Positions 8,179 to 16,615 of a stretch of DNA of 42,671 nt are shown piece by piece (within the stretch, counting starts at the first letter, position 1; each line of letters opens with the position of its first letter). Position numbers and translations under genes: made by a program. Source of the stretch: Sediminispirochaeta bajacaliforniensis DSM 16054. Lineage in GTDB: Bacteria; Spirochaetota; Spirochaetia; DSM-16054; Sediminispirochaetaceae. Under the pieces are notes generated by a model that searched no databases, was not told the DNA's origin, and saw only the letters and a list, made by a program, of their open reading frames with translations. Location: the NCBI RefSeq assembly GCF_000378205.1, contig NZ_KB899434.1:1-42671 (forward strand), given 5' to 3'.

Positions 8179-8676
8179 CTACGTTGATAGTTCCTTTCCT
8201 ACATCCCGTACAAGGATGGGATCGGCTCCGCCGTCAATGAGGTGAGTAATCAAAGAACTTTTAAGCGAGTAGGGCGTGCGCTTTCGTCCCTCTGCGTCAT
8301 CCACCGGCAAACCGAGCGTCGCCATCATGTGGGCGAAACGTTTTGGGAAAAACGCATATGGTAAACGCTGGCCAGTGTCGTCATGACAGAAAACAGGATC
8401 ATTTTCATTTATACGTATCCTGGTATCAGCATACTCCTGCAGAGTTGTTACCAATCCTTCGATGATAGGAACGCTCCTTGGCCCTGTGGCTTTTGTCTGG
8501 CGGAATGTTACCATATCGCCTTCGATATCTCCCCAATTGAGGCGAAGAATAGCAGAGGGTCGTTCTCCTGTTGTGAACATCATCAAAGCAAATGTGTAAT
8601 GTTCAGGGAAAACGATGTAGTCTTGTGTATGCTGCCCGTTGCCTATAGGGAAAATTGCGAATCGAAAGAAATAATT
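8179..8676 (-). pseudogene. Tyrosine recombinase (phage integrase) catalytic-domain fragment
   Basis: Reading from 8676 the frame gives HYTFALMMFTTGERPSAILR then LNWGDIEGD, the box I region around the first catalytic arginine of tyrosine recombinases. Further on, TPYSLKSSLITHLIDGGADP occupies the box II position, but the H-x-x-R signature is changed (S-L-K), and the frame stops at VGKELST before the final H/W and tyrosine. The N-terminal arm is missing as well. So the enzyme is inactive, probably left from an older integrated element. Confidence 0.65.
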
Positions 8677-8710
8677 TTACAATATATATAAAAAGGCAAA
8701 GGGGGATATC

Positions 8711-9349
8711 ATGTCAAAAAATCTTATTGCTTCTGTTTGTATTGTTTTGCTGTTAGCTGGTTGTGCTTCAGTGAAACAGACGAACAATTCAAAGCGTATC
8801 TGGGAATCAACTACCATCACCACTGAATCAAGAGACGATGAAGCCGTAAAGCATATTTTAGCTGCTAGTGTCATAGAGTTGAGGAACATGTATGAAACTG
8901 AACTGGTTAATATACGTGTTGAGAAAGAACAAACCCTTGTACATCTTGACGAATTGCGAAAACAAAAGAAATGGTCGAAACTTCTGGTCTGGGTTGGTGC
9001 TGGAGGTGGCGGAATTATATCGGCCATTGCTAATTTTGTTCCGGAGAATGATGATTTCTCAATGGTTGGAGGCTATGCTGGTGCTGTAGGTATAGTTGCT
9101 ATTGGCGTTTCAACTGCATTTGACTTTCAGCCATCGCTAATTCAAGAGGAGTATGATGCGTATCAAAGGTACCTATATGCTTTAATCGAGACGGATGACC
9201 AGTTTTCTGTATATAAGGTTGAACTTTACGAAAACAGCGAAGAGAAAAATATCATAGAGGAAGCAAAAACCGTTTTAGCAGAAGGCCGGGCCAGATTGAA
9301 GGCTGCAAACCCTCTTATCAATTATGAAGGCATTATATCAGTTGAATAG
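8711..9349 (+). CDS. Small lipoprotein with membrane-type hairpin, function unknown
   Basis: The 212-residue protein begins MSKNLIASVCIVLLLAGC, a clear lipoprotein signal with Cys18. A helical, possibly coiled-coil stretch follows (about 45-90), then a glycine-rich hydrophobic region (about 95-140: LLVWVGAGGGGIISA..., GYAGAVGIVAIGVSTAF), then a charged helical C-terminus. GGGGGATATC ahead of the ATG is the ribosome site. I recognise no family. It stands alone between the recombinase fragment and the repressor remnant, with AT-rich composition. Confidence 0.65.
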   Translation: MSKNLIASVCIVLLLAGCASVKQTNNSKRIWESTTITTESRDDEAVKHILAASVIELRNMYETELVNIRVEKEQTLVHLDELRKQKKWSKLLVWVGAGGGGIISAIANFVPENDDFSMVGGYAGAVGIVAIGVSTAFDFQPSLIQEEYDAYQRYLYALIETDDQFSVYKVELYENSEEKNIIEEAKTVLAEGRARLKAANPLINYEGIISVE

Positions 9350-9355
9350 AATTTG

Positions 9356-9600
9356 CTATCTTTGGAACTGTATAATCTTGCATTTGATAGCCTTTCGGAG
9401 GCTGCCAGTTACCAGATATTCTACGGTAATATCGAGAGCTTCAGCTATCGCAACAGCCTGATCTGCATTCGGCATTATTTTCCTTGTAACCCAGCCATTA
9501 AAGGTCCGATAGCTAACATTCATATGATTGGCCACCCATTCTTGCGTAGTGTTTTTCTTTTTTTCTGTAATTTACGTCTATTCCACAACGTCTTATCATC
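9356..9600 (-). pseudogene. Second decayed CI-like (XRE) repressor N-terminal domain
   Basis: From 9571 downwards the frame reads NTTQEWVANHMNVSYRTFNG then W, and ALDITVEYLVTG, a full XRE helix-turn-helix of the same family as the remnant at 241-522. The expected start, a tryptophan-led first helix, is found in another frame just upstream (DKTLWNRRKLQ), so a frameshift has broken the gene. It also lacks any C-terminal domain, ending LRKAIKCKIIQFQR. Confidence 0.6.
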
Positions 9601-9642
9601 TATATCGGCCAATTATTCAGAGTTTTCTATACAGTAACACAA

Positions 9643-10875
9643 TTAATATGCCGTAGAAATATGTACCGTTCCGCCGATTAGAAAGAGAATCAGACCAGAT
9701 GCTATCATTATTATTTTCATAGACATTGTATCTGCAAGGGGGCCAAAAACAGCCATTCCAATAGGAAGAAAAAGCGCATAAGCGGAACTGAGCAATCCGA
9801 ACACCCGTCCTTGCATTGAAACCTCTGCATTTTCCTGAATTAACGTTGTTGCTGCTGTTTGAGTAATGGTAAGGGCAATTCCGTACAAAAGCATGCATCC
9901 AAGATACAAAATGAAGTTTGGTGAAAAACCCATTCCGACGGCAAGCACACCGAACAAAGCAAGTCCTGTGGCAAACGTCTTCTGTCTGTTTTTGAATCCC
10001 CCCCATGTACTCATCAAGATTCCACCGCCGGTCATACCGAAAAAGCCGACAAGCTCAACCGCTGTCATATACCAATATGCCGTACCGTATGTACGGTTCA
10101 CATACAGCTGCGCAAGAAATCCCGCAGGAGTACTTAGAAAAATAAAAAGCCCGTATACAATCAGAACACGCGCTATCAAAGGGGACGATGCAACATAGCG
10201 CAATCCGTATTTCATGTCGGTAAAAAAGGTTTGCTTTGTGTCAGAAGCATTTGTTTCCGGTACAGCATCCCCTTTCCCTTCCGAGGTAATCTGTGGAATT
10301 GCCACGAATAGACACATGCTGATTCCGATTGCGGCGGTTACGACATCCACCAGCAGAGCATACCGAATAGAACTATATGAAAGCAGCATACCGGCAGCCG
10401 CTGGGGACGCAAATTGCATAACTGCTTGGAAAGTTGCGTTTATTCCGTTGAATCGCATGAGCTCGGTTTCCGGCGCTATCGACGGCAACACTGCATATAC
10501 GGCCGGGGTCTGAATTCCGGCACCAAAAGAACGTACAGCAGACATCACAAGTAGGGCATACAGCAGCATATTCTGATGTCCGGCACCAACAATATACGGC
10601 ACAAGCAGAAACATGCCGAACGTAACAAGTGCAATAACCGCATCTGTACCAATTATGATGTGTTTACGGTCATACCGGTCAGCCCATACACCGCCTGCAA
10701 ATGAAATCAAAAACTGCGGTAGATACGAGCAGATTGTAAATACGGCCACCCACTTTCCGAGCGAAGTTTGCTTCGTCACAAACCAGATGACAGCCATCTG
10801 TACAACCGTTGACCCAAACAGCGTCATGGCCTGACTTACTAAAAAAAGAACTGTATTTGTCTTCCAATTTTTCAT
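9643..10875 (-). CDS. MFS efflux transporter, MFS_3/Mef-like
   Basis: The 410-residue protein has about 12 hydrophobic segments. The loop between helices 2 and 3 carries GGVWADRYDRKHIIIG, the classic MFS motif A (G-x-x-x-D-R-x-x-R-K), and the second half begins after a hydrophilic linker (about 190-215). Overall it resembles the MFS_3 group that includes macrolide efflux Mef and enterobactin exporter EntS. A drug or small-molecule exporter is likely; the substrate is unknown. It lies 54 bp downstream of an AraC-family gene on the same strand, which suggests local control. That regulator is now broken by the prophage. Confidence 0.75.
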   Translation of the reverse strand: MKNWKTNTVLFLVSQAMTLFGSTVVQMAVIWFVTKQTSLGKWVAVFTICSYLPQFLISFAGGVWADRYDRKHIIIGTDAVIALVTFGMFLLVPYIVGAGHQNMLLYALLVMSAVRSFGAGIQTPAVYAVLPSIAPETELMRFNGINATFQAVMQFASPAAAGMLLSYSSIRYALLVDVVTAAIGISMCLFVAIPQITSEGKGDAVPETNASDTKQTFFTDMKYGLRYVASSPLIARVLIVYGLFIFLSTPAGFLAQLYVNRTYGTAYWYMTAVELVGFFGMTGGGILMSTWGGFKNRQKTFATGLALFGVLAVGMGFSPNFILYLGCMLLYGIALTITQTAATTLIQENAEVSMQGRVFGLLSSAYALFLPIGMAVFGPLADTMSMKIIMIASGLILFLIGGTVHISTAY

Positions 10876-10929
10876 AGTGAGTAAATCTACAATGCGGAAA
10901 CTGTCTGTTAATAGAAAAAAAAGGACATT

Positions 10930-11412
10930 TTACACCGGCTGTGAGAAATAATCCGAATATGGAGAACTGCCTTTGACAAGTAGCAACGGAGTCAGCCCGG
11001 TAAACGCTTTGAATTCCTTTATCATGTGCGACTGGTCAGAGAAACCACAGGCATAGGCTATATCAGCAAAACGATCTAAAGTTTCCGCTTTATTCTGCAT
11101 CATGCTAAGTGCACGCTGAAATCGCACAATACGGTAAAACTCTTTCGGATTCATGCCGAGTATATCGGAGAAAATCCGACTGAATTGTTTTTGTGAAAGA
11201 TTTGTTGTTTCCGCCAATTGGGGAAGGCTTACGAACGGATTTCGGTTCATTTCACGAACAGCGCCGCGAACACGGTTTGTATTCAAGTCTCTATGCGAGT
11301 TAGAAATTTGCTGCAAAAGCCACGCCTCAATCAGATTGATGCAAGTGTCCTCATTTTCTGTTTCAATGATACGTTTTGAAAGTTCATTCAAGCTCCTGTT
11401 GAAACAACGCAA
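10930..11412 (-). pseudogene. AraC-family regulator, 5'-truncated by the prophage
   Basis: The remaining 160 residues hold a complete AraC-type DNA-binding domain (about 50-145): LPQLAETTNLSQKQFSRIF as the first helix-turn-helix, DRFADIAYACGFSDQSHM as the second. Relatives usually carry another 100-150 residues of sensory domain in front. Here the frame begins at a TTG in sequence that appears to belong to the prophage end, so insertion removed the sensory part. It probably once regulated the MFS transporter downstream. Whether a short DNA-binding fragment is still made is unknown. Confidence 0.65.
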
Positions 11413-11503
11413 GAAAAAAACACGGTTTTTGCAAGAAAATATCTATGCTGTTAATTACAAACTATGAAAATCAATTACAACATAGCGTTCAAGAAATAGA
11501 ATC
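11397..11503. other. Prophage terminus with repeated transposase-site-like boxes
   Basis: Just outside the last tail gene are three AAGAAA-containing boxes: CGCAAGAAAAAAAC (11409-11422), TGCAAGAAAATATC (11430-11443) and TTCAAGAAATAGAATC (11488-11503). Two further direct repeats, AATTACAAACTATG (11453-11466) and AATTACAACATAG (11473-11485), lie between them. Mu ends carry several MuA-binding sites in this way. A TG at 11397-11398, followed by TTGAAACAACGC, is a possible terminal dinucleotide, since Mu-type ends are TG...CA. The exact joint and the 5-bp target repeat cannot be fixed without the other end. Confidence 0.45.
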
Positions 11504-12094
11504 AGATTTCTCTGTTATTTCAGCAGGTTTCCCTGGCCAGGAGACTTCCTGCGGGAAGCCTGGCTGCAATGGAAGATCCCTGAGTGCCTGTCGGTAGGTT
11601 TTCCAGGCCGTTTTATCGGATAGGGGATAGTCGGCCATCATGATGTAGTCACTCTCTGAAAGTAGCCTGTCTCGTTCTAAGCGAACCCGTTCTGCGAGTA
11701 CCTCATCGGGGACTATCCAGCCCGTTTCACTCCACACAGCCATAGGGTCCGGCGGCTTTATATCGGTCATACTTTCATCGGGTTCCTCACCAAGAGACAG
11801 GCGTACAGATTTTCCAGTTGCTTTGTCCCAGTAGGGAACACCGGTATAGTCAGATTTGATTATGTACTTTCCGTCTTCCCAAACTGTTGTTTGATTCTCA
11901 CCTACAGAGGTGATCAGCCCCTTGTCCACGGCCTGCTCCACAGAAATACGGCAGCCTGTACTGTCAAAAAACCGTGCATCACACCCCTGGTGGATTTCTG
12001 CACTGTCGGGGTATGCTATGGAACCATCCGGTTTTGTCACACTCGAAATTATTGATTGAACTACATTGTCATCATCAATGATTGCATAGATCAT
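11489..12094 (-). CDS. Tail fibre assembly protein (Mu gpU-like)
   Basis: The 201-residue protein has a beta-rich N-terminus (MIYAIIDDDNVVQSI...) and a C-terminal segment ERDRLLSESDYIMMADYPLS, then KTAWKTYRQALRDLPLQPGFP and WPGKP. The 'R..LL..sD......D.plsd...W..YRQALRdlp.q.gfP....WP..P' ending is a hallmark of fibre chaperones and related DUF4376-type proteins at the end of tail operons. It helps the fibre trimerise. AAGGAGGCGGCACGAAA precedes the ATG. It is the last gene before the prophage end. Confidence 0.7.
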   Translation of the reverse strand: MIYAIIDDDNVVQSIISSVTKPDGSIAYPDSAEIHQGCDARFFDSTGCRISVEQAVDKGLITSVGENQTTVWEDGKYIIKSDYTGVPYWDKATGKSVRLSLGEEPDESMTDIKPPDPMAVWSETGWIVPDEVLAERVRLERDRLLSESDYIMMADYPLSDKTAWKTYRQALRDLPLQPGFPQEVSWPGKPAEITEKSDSIS

Positions 12095-12109
12095 TTTCGT
12101 GCCGCCTCC

Positions 12110-13153
12110 TTATGCTGTACGTTTCCACACGCGGAACGTTCTATTTCTCATACGTGTTTCGCTACCGACTCTAGGAGTCCCATTCACATCATCGCTTACA
12201 AAATCCCCCATGTAATTCTCCCCTGATATTCCGGTTTTGCTGTAATAGCCTGTTTGAGAATTAGCGGTTGTGCCCCTGAATGTTATTGAATCAGCCCCCG
12301 TCCTCCCTGTCGCTTCACCGGTATAACCTAACGTTTGACATAAGAGTTCAACAATAAATCCTTGGAATTGATCTTCTTGTATACCACTGCCAAACGCCAA
12401 TGCATTTCCACCAGGTGTACGGAATGTTATCCCTTCATTTTCAAACAGAGCCGTCCACGTCCCGGGTAGTCCAAGACTTCCAGGCGCTGAGGCTCCTGGA
12501 AGCTGCACATAGGATGATCCGACTGGCCAGACTGCATTTTTGATAGACGTCTCCAAGGCATCCAAATATGCTTTTATCCTTGCCTCAGACGGGACAACGC
12601 TCGCGGAGCTACCCATAGTACCCGATGCCGACAGCGTCATGTTGGCCGTCTTGATCAATCTGCCTGTTGCATCGGCAAACAAACCTATCTCGCCGTCTGC
12701 GAACCCGGACCCCGATGGCCTTACAAATCGATCATCATGCTGCGAGTCATGGCCCGATATCTGGGAATCTACATAGCTTTTAGTTGCTGCATCAGCTGAG
12801 GCCGATGGATTTGCAAACTGGGCGCGGCCGTTAGAGTCCCTGACCACCATCCTCGATGCGGTTGCCGCGCTGACAGCCCCGTGTGCTGTCGTTAAATCTG
12901 TATGTTCTTTTATTAAAGCAGCAACGGCATTTTTCACCTGGTCAGTAGCTGTGTTATTAGGAGACGATCCTGCTGAAGAAATTAAAGCTTCTATATTATC
13001 CAGTATCAGATTGATTGTTTCAGGATCGATAAAAGATGGCTTTTCTTCAGGATTTTCAGGATTCCCGATGGTGAATTTCCCATCTTTTAAGCCGGGAAAT
13101 GATACCGCCTCTCCATCTATAGTTATTGCCCTTTCATTTGGATATAACCCCAT
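12110..13153 (-). CDS. Tail fibre protein
   Basis: The 347-residue protein sits where Mu has gpS. It contains a stretch of low-complexity, fibre-like repeats (TAHGAVSAATASRMVVRDSN, FANPSASADAATKSYVDSQI) and a C-terminal domain beginning WPVGSSYVQLPGASAPGSLG, then TWTALFENEGITFRTPGGNA, typical of phage fibre tips that recognise cell-surface sugars. AGGAGTGAATC lies before the ATG. It is followed by its probable chaperone (11489-12094). No invertible segment or invertase gene, as in the Mu G region, was found beside it. Confidence 0.75.
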   Translation of the reverse strand: MGLYPNERAITIDGEAVSFPGLKDGKFTIGNPENPEEKPSFIDPETINLILDNIEALISSAGSSPNNTATDQVKNAVAALIKEHTDLTTAHGAVSAATASRMVVRDSNGRAQFANPSASADAATKSYVDSQISGHDSQHDDRFVRPSGSGFADGEIGLFADATGRLIKTANMTLSASGTMGSSASVVPSEARIKAYLDALETSIKNAVWPVGSSYVQLPGASAPGSLGLPGTWTALFENEGITFRTPGGNALAFGSGIQEDQFQGFIVELLCQTLGYTGEATGRTGADSITFRGTTANSQTGYYSKTGISGENYMGDFVSDDVNGTPRVGSETRMRNRTFRVWKRTA

Positions 13154-13162
13154 GATTCACTC

Positions 13163-13708
13163 CTAGGAATAAAAGAAACTTACGATGTAATTCGATTGTA
13201 AAATGCTGAGTAAATAGGACTCAAGAGTAGCTCTTATTGATTCCTCCGCATTTGATATATAAAGGTAGATGGTTGAAAACCATGCTGGTCCTGCTATGCG
13301 TTTGTCAAACCTGGTGTATCCATAAAATGCTGGCTTTACTGGAAACGTATATTTAATGAAATTGGCATCATATTGAGCACATATATCTATAAAAACCTGT
13401 CTGTTGATGTTTTCTATCTTTGTTGATTTGAGCAGCTTTCTTCTTTCCGACAATTCCAAGTTAGCATTTTCGATATTAAAAATCCGTTCCCAGTTATCAA
13501 TCAATTCGGTGGTGGTATTTATATATGCCTCTTTCAACAAAGCCGCCTCACGGGCTCTAAAGCGGTTGAGCTCTGCCCCTTTTGCATCACTCCATTTATA
13601 GATGTCACTCGTTTTATCAGCAAGTTGCTGATCCCAGAAATCTCCAGGAGGTAAAAGTTTTTGGACTGCTATTGTGTATTCTTCTGACGAGGGTATTACT
13701 AAAGCCAA
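13163..13708 (-). CDS. Baseplate protein, Mu gp48-like (DUF2313)
   Basis: The 181-residue protein starts with 'Y...LQKLLPPGDFWD' (YTIAVQKLLPPGDFWDQQLA), the opening of the DUF2313/YmfQ family. It follows gp47 directly, with a 10-bp overlap, and precedes the fibre, as in Mu. In this family the protein closes the baseplate wedge and links it to the fibres. The C-terminus here is less conserved, with aromatic residues (AFYGYTRFDKRIAGPAWFST). Length is usual for the family. Confidence 0.8.
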   Translation of the reverse strand: MALVIPSSEEYTIAVQKLLPPGDFWDQQLADKTSDIYKWSDAKGAELNRFRAREAALLKEAYINTTTELIDNWERIFNIENANLELSERRKLLKSTKIENINRQVFIDICAQYDANFIKYTFPVKPAFYGYTRFDKRIAGPAWFSTIYLYISNAEESIRATLESYLLSILQSNYIVSFFYS

Positions 13709-14754
13709 TTGATGTCTCCTAAATCAAGTAACTGAAGGATCGTAGAGCTGCCAGTTTCGAGAGTAACAGAAGCATCAGTTATTATGGTTCCATCGACGAT
13801 AGCATCACGTAGTTGATAGGATGTTATGGAACTTCCCGGCTTGATGTTTAACGCCATCCAGGATTTTATGCGTATTTCAGTGGTATTCCGATTACTTTCA
13901 GTATCTTCGGTACTTATTAATTCAATTGATGGATTTACATAGATAATATCAGGCGTTTTAACGGTATATAAAACAGGGGGAGCATTTTGATATATGTAGT
14001 CACTGACAATATCCAAATCAACAACCTGGGACAATCCTGTTTCATGGTTACCACCAGCGACTTGAATAAGTAACGCCCCAAACGGGCCATAATTTTTGAA
14101 TTCCCACGCTTGTTCTACTTCGATTGATGCATCTATCGCCCAAGCTGCAAAGTCTCCGGGCTTGCCATATCGAGATGAATTTCTGATATAATTTAGTACT
14201 CGGATCAGGTATTCGTCATCAGATTCTGCATCTACTCCACCAGTAATACTGTCTTCAAGAACAATGGTGGTATCCTCTATGCCTTTAGGCACATTGGATA
14301 TGATAGTAAGCTCCGTTCCCTGATCCTGGTTGCCATCAGACCCATTCGTTGATGCCTTAACCGTAGCATTGATAACTCCTTCATCACCAATTTCAGAGGC
14401 TTCAGGCAAATAGTATTCTTGGCCATTTGGCGCCTCGAGCAGGATACCAGCAGGAATGGATCTCCCAACGGAACCAGAAAACTGTACCATTCCTGACGCT
14501 CTTTGCGCAGTCAAAATAGGAACACGGTCACTCCAATGAGCTCTGAGGTTATCACTACTTGCTGTGTCGGGAAATATCTGGCGAGCCAGATATACGAGAT
14601 TACCATATAATTGGTGATAGATTCCGGCATCTACCTTTCCTATCATCGTCAACAAGTCGTAGCGTACCGTTTTTGATAAGGGTGTGAAACGAGATTTGTA
14701 GTCATTTTCTATACGGTCCTGCAGGTTAGAGATGCTCGGTCTTTCAAAATCCAT
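13699..14754 (-). CDS. Baseplate J-like protein, Mu gp47-like
   Basis: The 351-residue protein shows the order of Baseplate_J proteins: an N-terminal 'RPSISNLQDRIENDYKSRF' helix, a central beta region with RASGMVQFSGSVGRSIPAGI and LLEAPNGQEYYL, a conserved GGVDAESDDEYLIRVLNYIR block (about 174-193), then KPGDFAAWA. Six or more copies form the baseplate ring that triggers sheath contraction. It overlaps gp46 upstream and gp48 downstream by about 10 bp each, so translation is coupled. Confidence 0.85.
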   Translation of the reverse strand: MDFERPSISNLQDRIENDYKSRFTPLSKTVRYDLLTMIGKVDAGIYHQLYGNLVYLARQIFPDTASSDNLRAHWSDRVPILTAQRASGMVQFSGSVGRSIPAGILLEAPNGQEYYLPEASEIGDEGVINATVKASTNGSDGNQDQGTELTIISNVPKGIEDTTIVLEDSITGGVDAESDDEYLIRVLNYIRNSSRYGKPGDFAAWAIDASIEVEQAWEFKNYGPFGALLIQVAGGNHETGLSQVVDLDIVSDYIYQNAPPVLYTVKTPDIIYVNPSIELISTEDTESNRNTTEIRIKSWMALNIKPGSSITSYQLRDAIVDGTIITDASVTLETGSSTILQLLDLGDINWL

Positions 14755-15073
14755 ACCACACCCCTTCTATTATTTCAGAAGCCCCAGAGGGCTTTGTAAT
14801 CTTAACGTTGTAATTTATTCGATTTTTTCCTGTTAACTCTGTTTCACATTCAACATCTTCAGCTATTCCATCATCCTTCAGCCATGATAAAGCCCTGATT
14901 ATTTCCTGTTTGACGTCGGTAAGAAGGTCTGCAGTCGTTTTTCCGGTCTGCCGAAGTAGCCACAGATCACTACCAAATTCAGGGTCTGCCCACCATCTCC
15001 CGCGATCTGTACCAAGTGTCATTTGTACCAATACCGAAATAGACATATAATTTTCAATTGCTACCGTCGCCAT
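14744..15073 (-). CDS. Baseplate protein, Mu gp46-like
   Basis: The 109-residue product MATVAIENYMSIS contains RGRWWADPEFGSDLWLLRQ, the conserved 'GrWW.d.....GSrLWll' signature of the phage GP46 family, related to gp25-like wedge proteins. ATG 15073 follows GAGAAGGTATTAC and lies inside the end of the gp45 gene, a 20-bp overlap. The longer frame starting at 15121 lies wholly inside gp45 coding and has no site. Position between gp45 and gp47 is exactly as in Mu. Confidence 0.85.
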   Translation of the reverse strand: MATVAIENYMSISVLVQMTLGTDRGRWWADPEFGSDLWLLRQTGKTTADLLTDVKQEIIRALSWLKDDGIAEDVECETELTGKNRINYNVKITKPSGASEIIEGVWYGF

Positions 15074-15611
15074 GTAATACCTTCTCCGAGGCAAGGCCAG
15101 AAAAATTTTCCTTATCAACAAGGGATGACAGGACGGTTATTATGTTTGATTTGAATGTTGATCCTCCATCCCCCGAAGCCACCGCTGCTGTAGAAATGGC
15201 ATTAATTATTCCATCAATCCTGGCTGTCATTTTATTTAATTGGGTTGTTAGCTCTTCGACCTTAATCACTCCACCGTATTTGGTTCCATAAAGCTCGACT
15301 GATCCAGAGTTCCGGCAAACAATCCAGCCGCCAGTTTTTGTCCAGAGGGCCGAATCATATTCATCTAAGTCTGGCACCCCATCCTGGTCGACAACAGGCA
15401 GCATAACGGGATTACGTACATCTCCACCTTCAAAAAGAAACAGCACTGTGCCCTCTTTTCCTCTGGCAGCAAAACCATATGGGAATTGCTCTTTCCCTTT
15501 AACCGTCCGTCCATAATGTGTTGTGCCCTGAATAATAGCTCCATCACGTCTGGTAATTTGCCCGGCGACAACGAGGTTCCGAATTGCTGCAGCAAGGTCT
15601 CGTAATCCCAT
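15054..15611 (-). CDS. Baseplate spike protein, Mu gp45-like
   Basis: The 185-residue protein has an OB-fold-like N-terminal part (MGLRDLAAAIRNLVVAGQIT...) with the aromatic/glycine pattern FPYGFAARGKEGTVLFLF, then RNPVMLPVVD, and a repetitive beta C-terminus that would build the trimeric membrane-piercing spike (SGSVELYGTKYGG). Mu gp45 binds a metal with a C-terminal H-x-H; such a motif is not evident in the C-terminal part here. The start overlaps the stop of the P gene (TAATG). Confidence 0.8.
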   Translation of the reverse strand: MGLRDLAAAIRNLVVAGQITRRDGAIIQGTTHYGRTVKGKEQFPYGFAARGKEGTVLFLFEGGDVRNPVMLPVVDQDGVPDLDEYDSALWTKTGGWIVCRNSGSVELYGTKYGGVIKVEELTTQLNKMTARIDGIINAISTAAVASGDGGSTFKSNIITVLSSLVDKENFSGLASEKVLHGDGSN

Positions 15612-16615
15612 TAAAGATATGCCTCCCGAGGAACCAACTGAATATCACAGCTCATAGATTTTGCATCAGCTTTATATTCGATTTGGGATGTTAGTAGATT
15701 AGCCTCTATACTTAATGATGGAAGCTTAACTGGGGTTAAAAAATTTGTTTCCCAGAATATCTCTTTACCCGATAGATTCCCTAATTTCTTTAATTGGGCA
15801 AGAGAGAGCCCCCAGTCAGCTACTGATACAGTGATGCGCCGTTCCCTTCGACGACGTATTTCTGTCTCTGCCCGTCTGGATAATTGATCTTTCGTAATTG
15901 TCTGATCCGTGAGATTTAGGGTCAAAATACGGTTATTCTGACAACTTTTATCATAGGCTGTAACACTATTTCCATCGGGTCCTTTTATAACATAGGTATG
16001 ATATTGCTCCGATCCTTTATCGGAATCCTTTATTGATCGTACCGATTGCCCCTCGATGAGTTTAAACCCTTCCTTTCTGACCCCGCCTGCAACCTCCCAG
16101 ATATAAAGTCCCCCTGTTTGCGATGACGTGAGAATAAAACCTTGATTATCAGCAGCTTGTATAAGTTTTTGCCATGGGCTCTCATTCTCCCATGCAAAAG
16201 ACGAGACCAGCTTCGTAAAATCGCCATTGCTCGTCGGCATGCAGCTGACATCGATGCTGAAACGATCGGCAATATACTTCACCACTCCCAACAGGGTTTT
16301 GTCTGTAATCTCATCCGACCAGCTACTATCTATGATATCGCGTGCCGCAGATCGTGCAGTAACGACCAGTTTTTCATCACGAGCTGTATTATCCAAGGAT
16401 ATATCATCGATGAATCCCATAGTGACATTTCGTTTTACCATGGGGTTCGAATAGTAGACGGAAATATGCTGGTGTTTTTCAACCTTTGATCGTTCACTGG
16501 TTGGGAGTTCCACTTCGATATAATGACAAATTTCGTCAAGTGACTTTCGGATGTATACACTTAACCAGTGCAGATTTGTCCGTTTATTATTCACATAGAC
16601 ATCAACTTTAGACAT
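15611..16615 (-). CDS. Tail hub/baseplate protein, Mu gpP-like (gp44)
   Basis: The 334-residue protein resembles the T4 gp27 / P2 gpD hub family: an early 'VYVNNKRTNLHWLSVYIRKS' beta barrel, a middle FAWENESPWQKLIQAADNQG block (about 141-160), and a C-terminal SRRAETEIRRRRERRITVSV segment (about 244-263). It would form the trimeric ring that carries the spike encoded next door. It overlaps the N gene by 8 bp and the gp45 gene by 1 bp. Confidence 0.8.
   Translation of the reverse strand: MSKVDVYVNNKRTNLHWLSVYIRKSLDEICHYIEVELPTSERSKVEKHQHISVYYSNPMVKRNVTMGFIDDISLDNTARDEKLVVTARSAARDIIDSSWSDEITDKTLLGVVKYIADRFSIDVSCMPTSNGDFTKLVSSFAWENESPWQKLIQAADNQGFILTSSQTGGLYIWEVAGGVRKEGFKLIEGQSVRSIKDSDKGSEQYHTYVIKGPDGNSVTAYDKSCQNNRILTLNLTDQTITKDQLSRRAETEIRRRRERRITVSVADWGLSLAQLKKLGNLSGKEIFWETNFLTPVKLPSLSIEANLLTSQIEYKADAKSMSCDIQLVPREAYL

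Noticed and set aside
12110-13153. Invertible fibre segment like the Mu G region
   Set aside because: No second fibre end, inverted repeats or invertase gene are present around the fibre genes.
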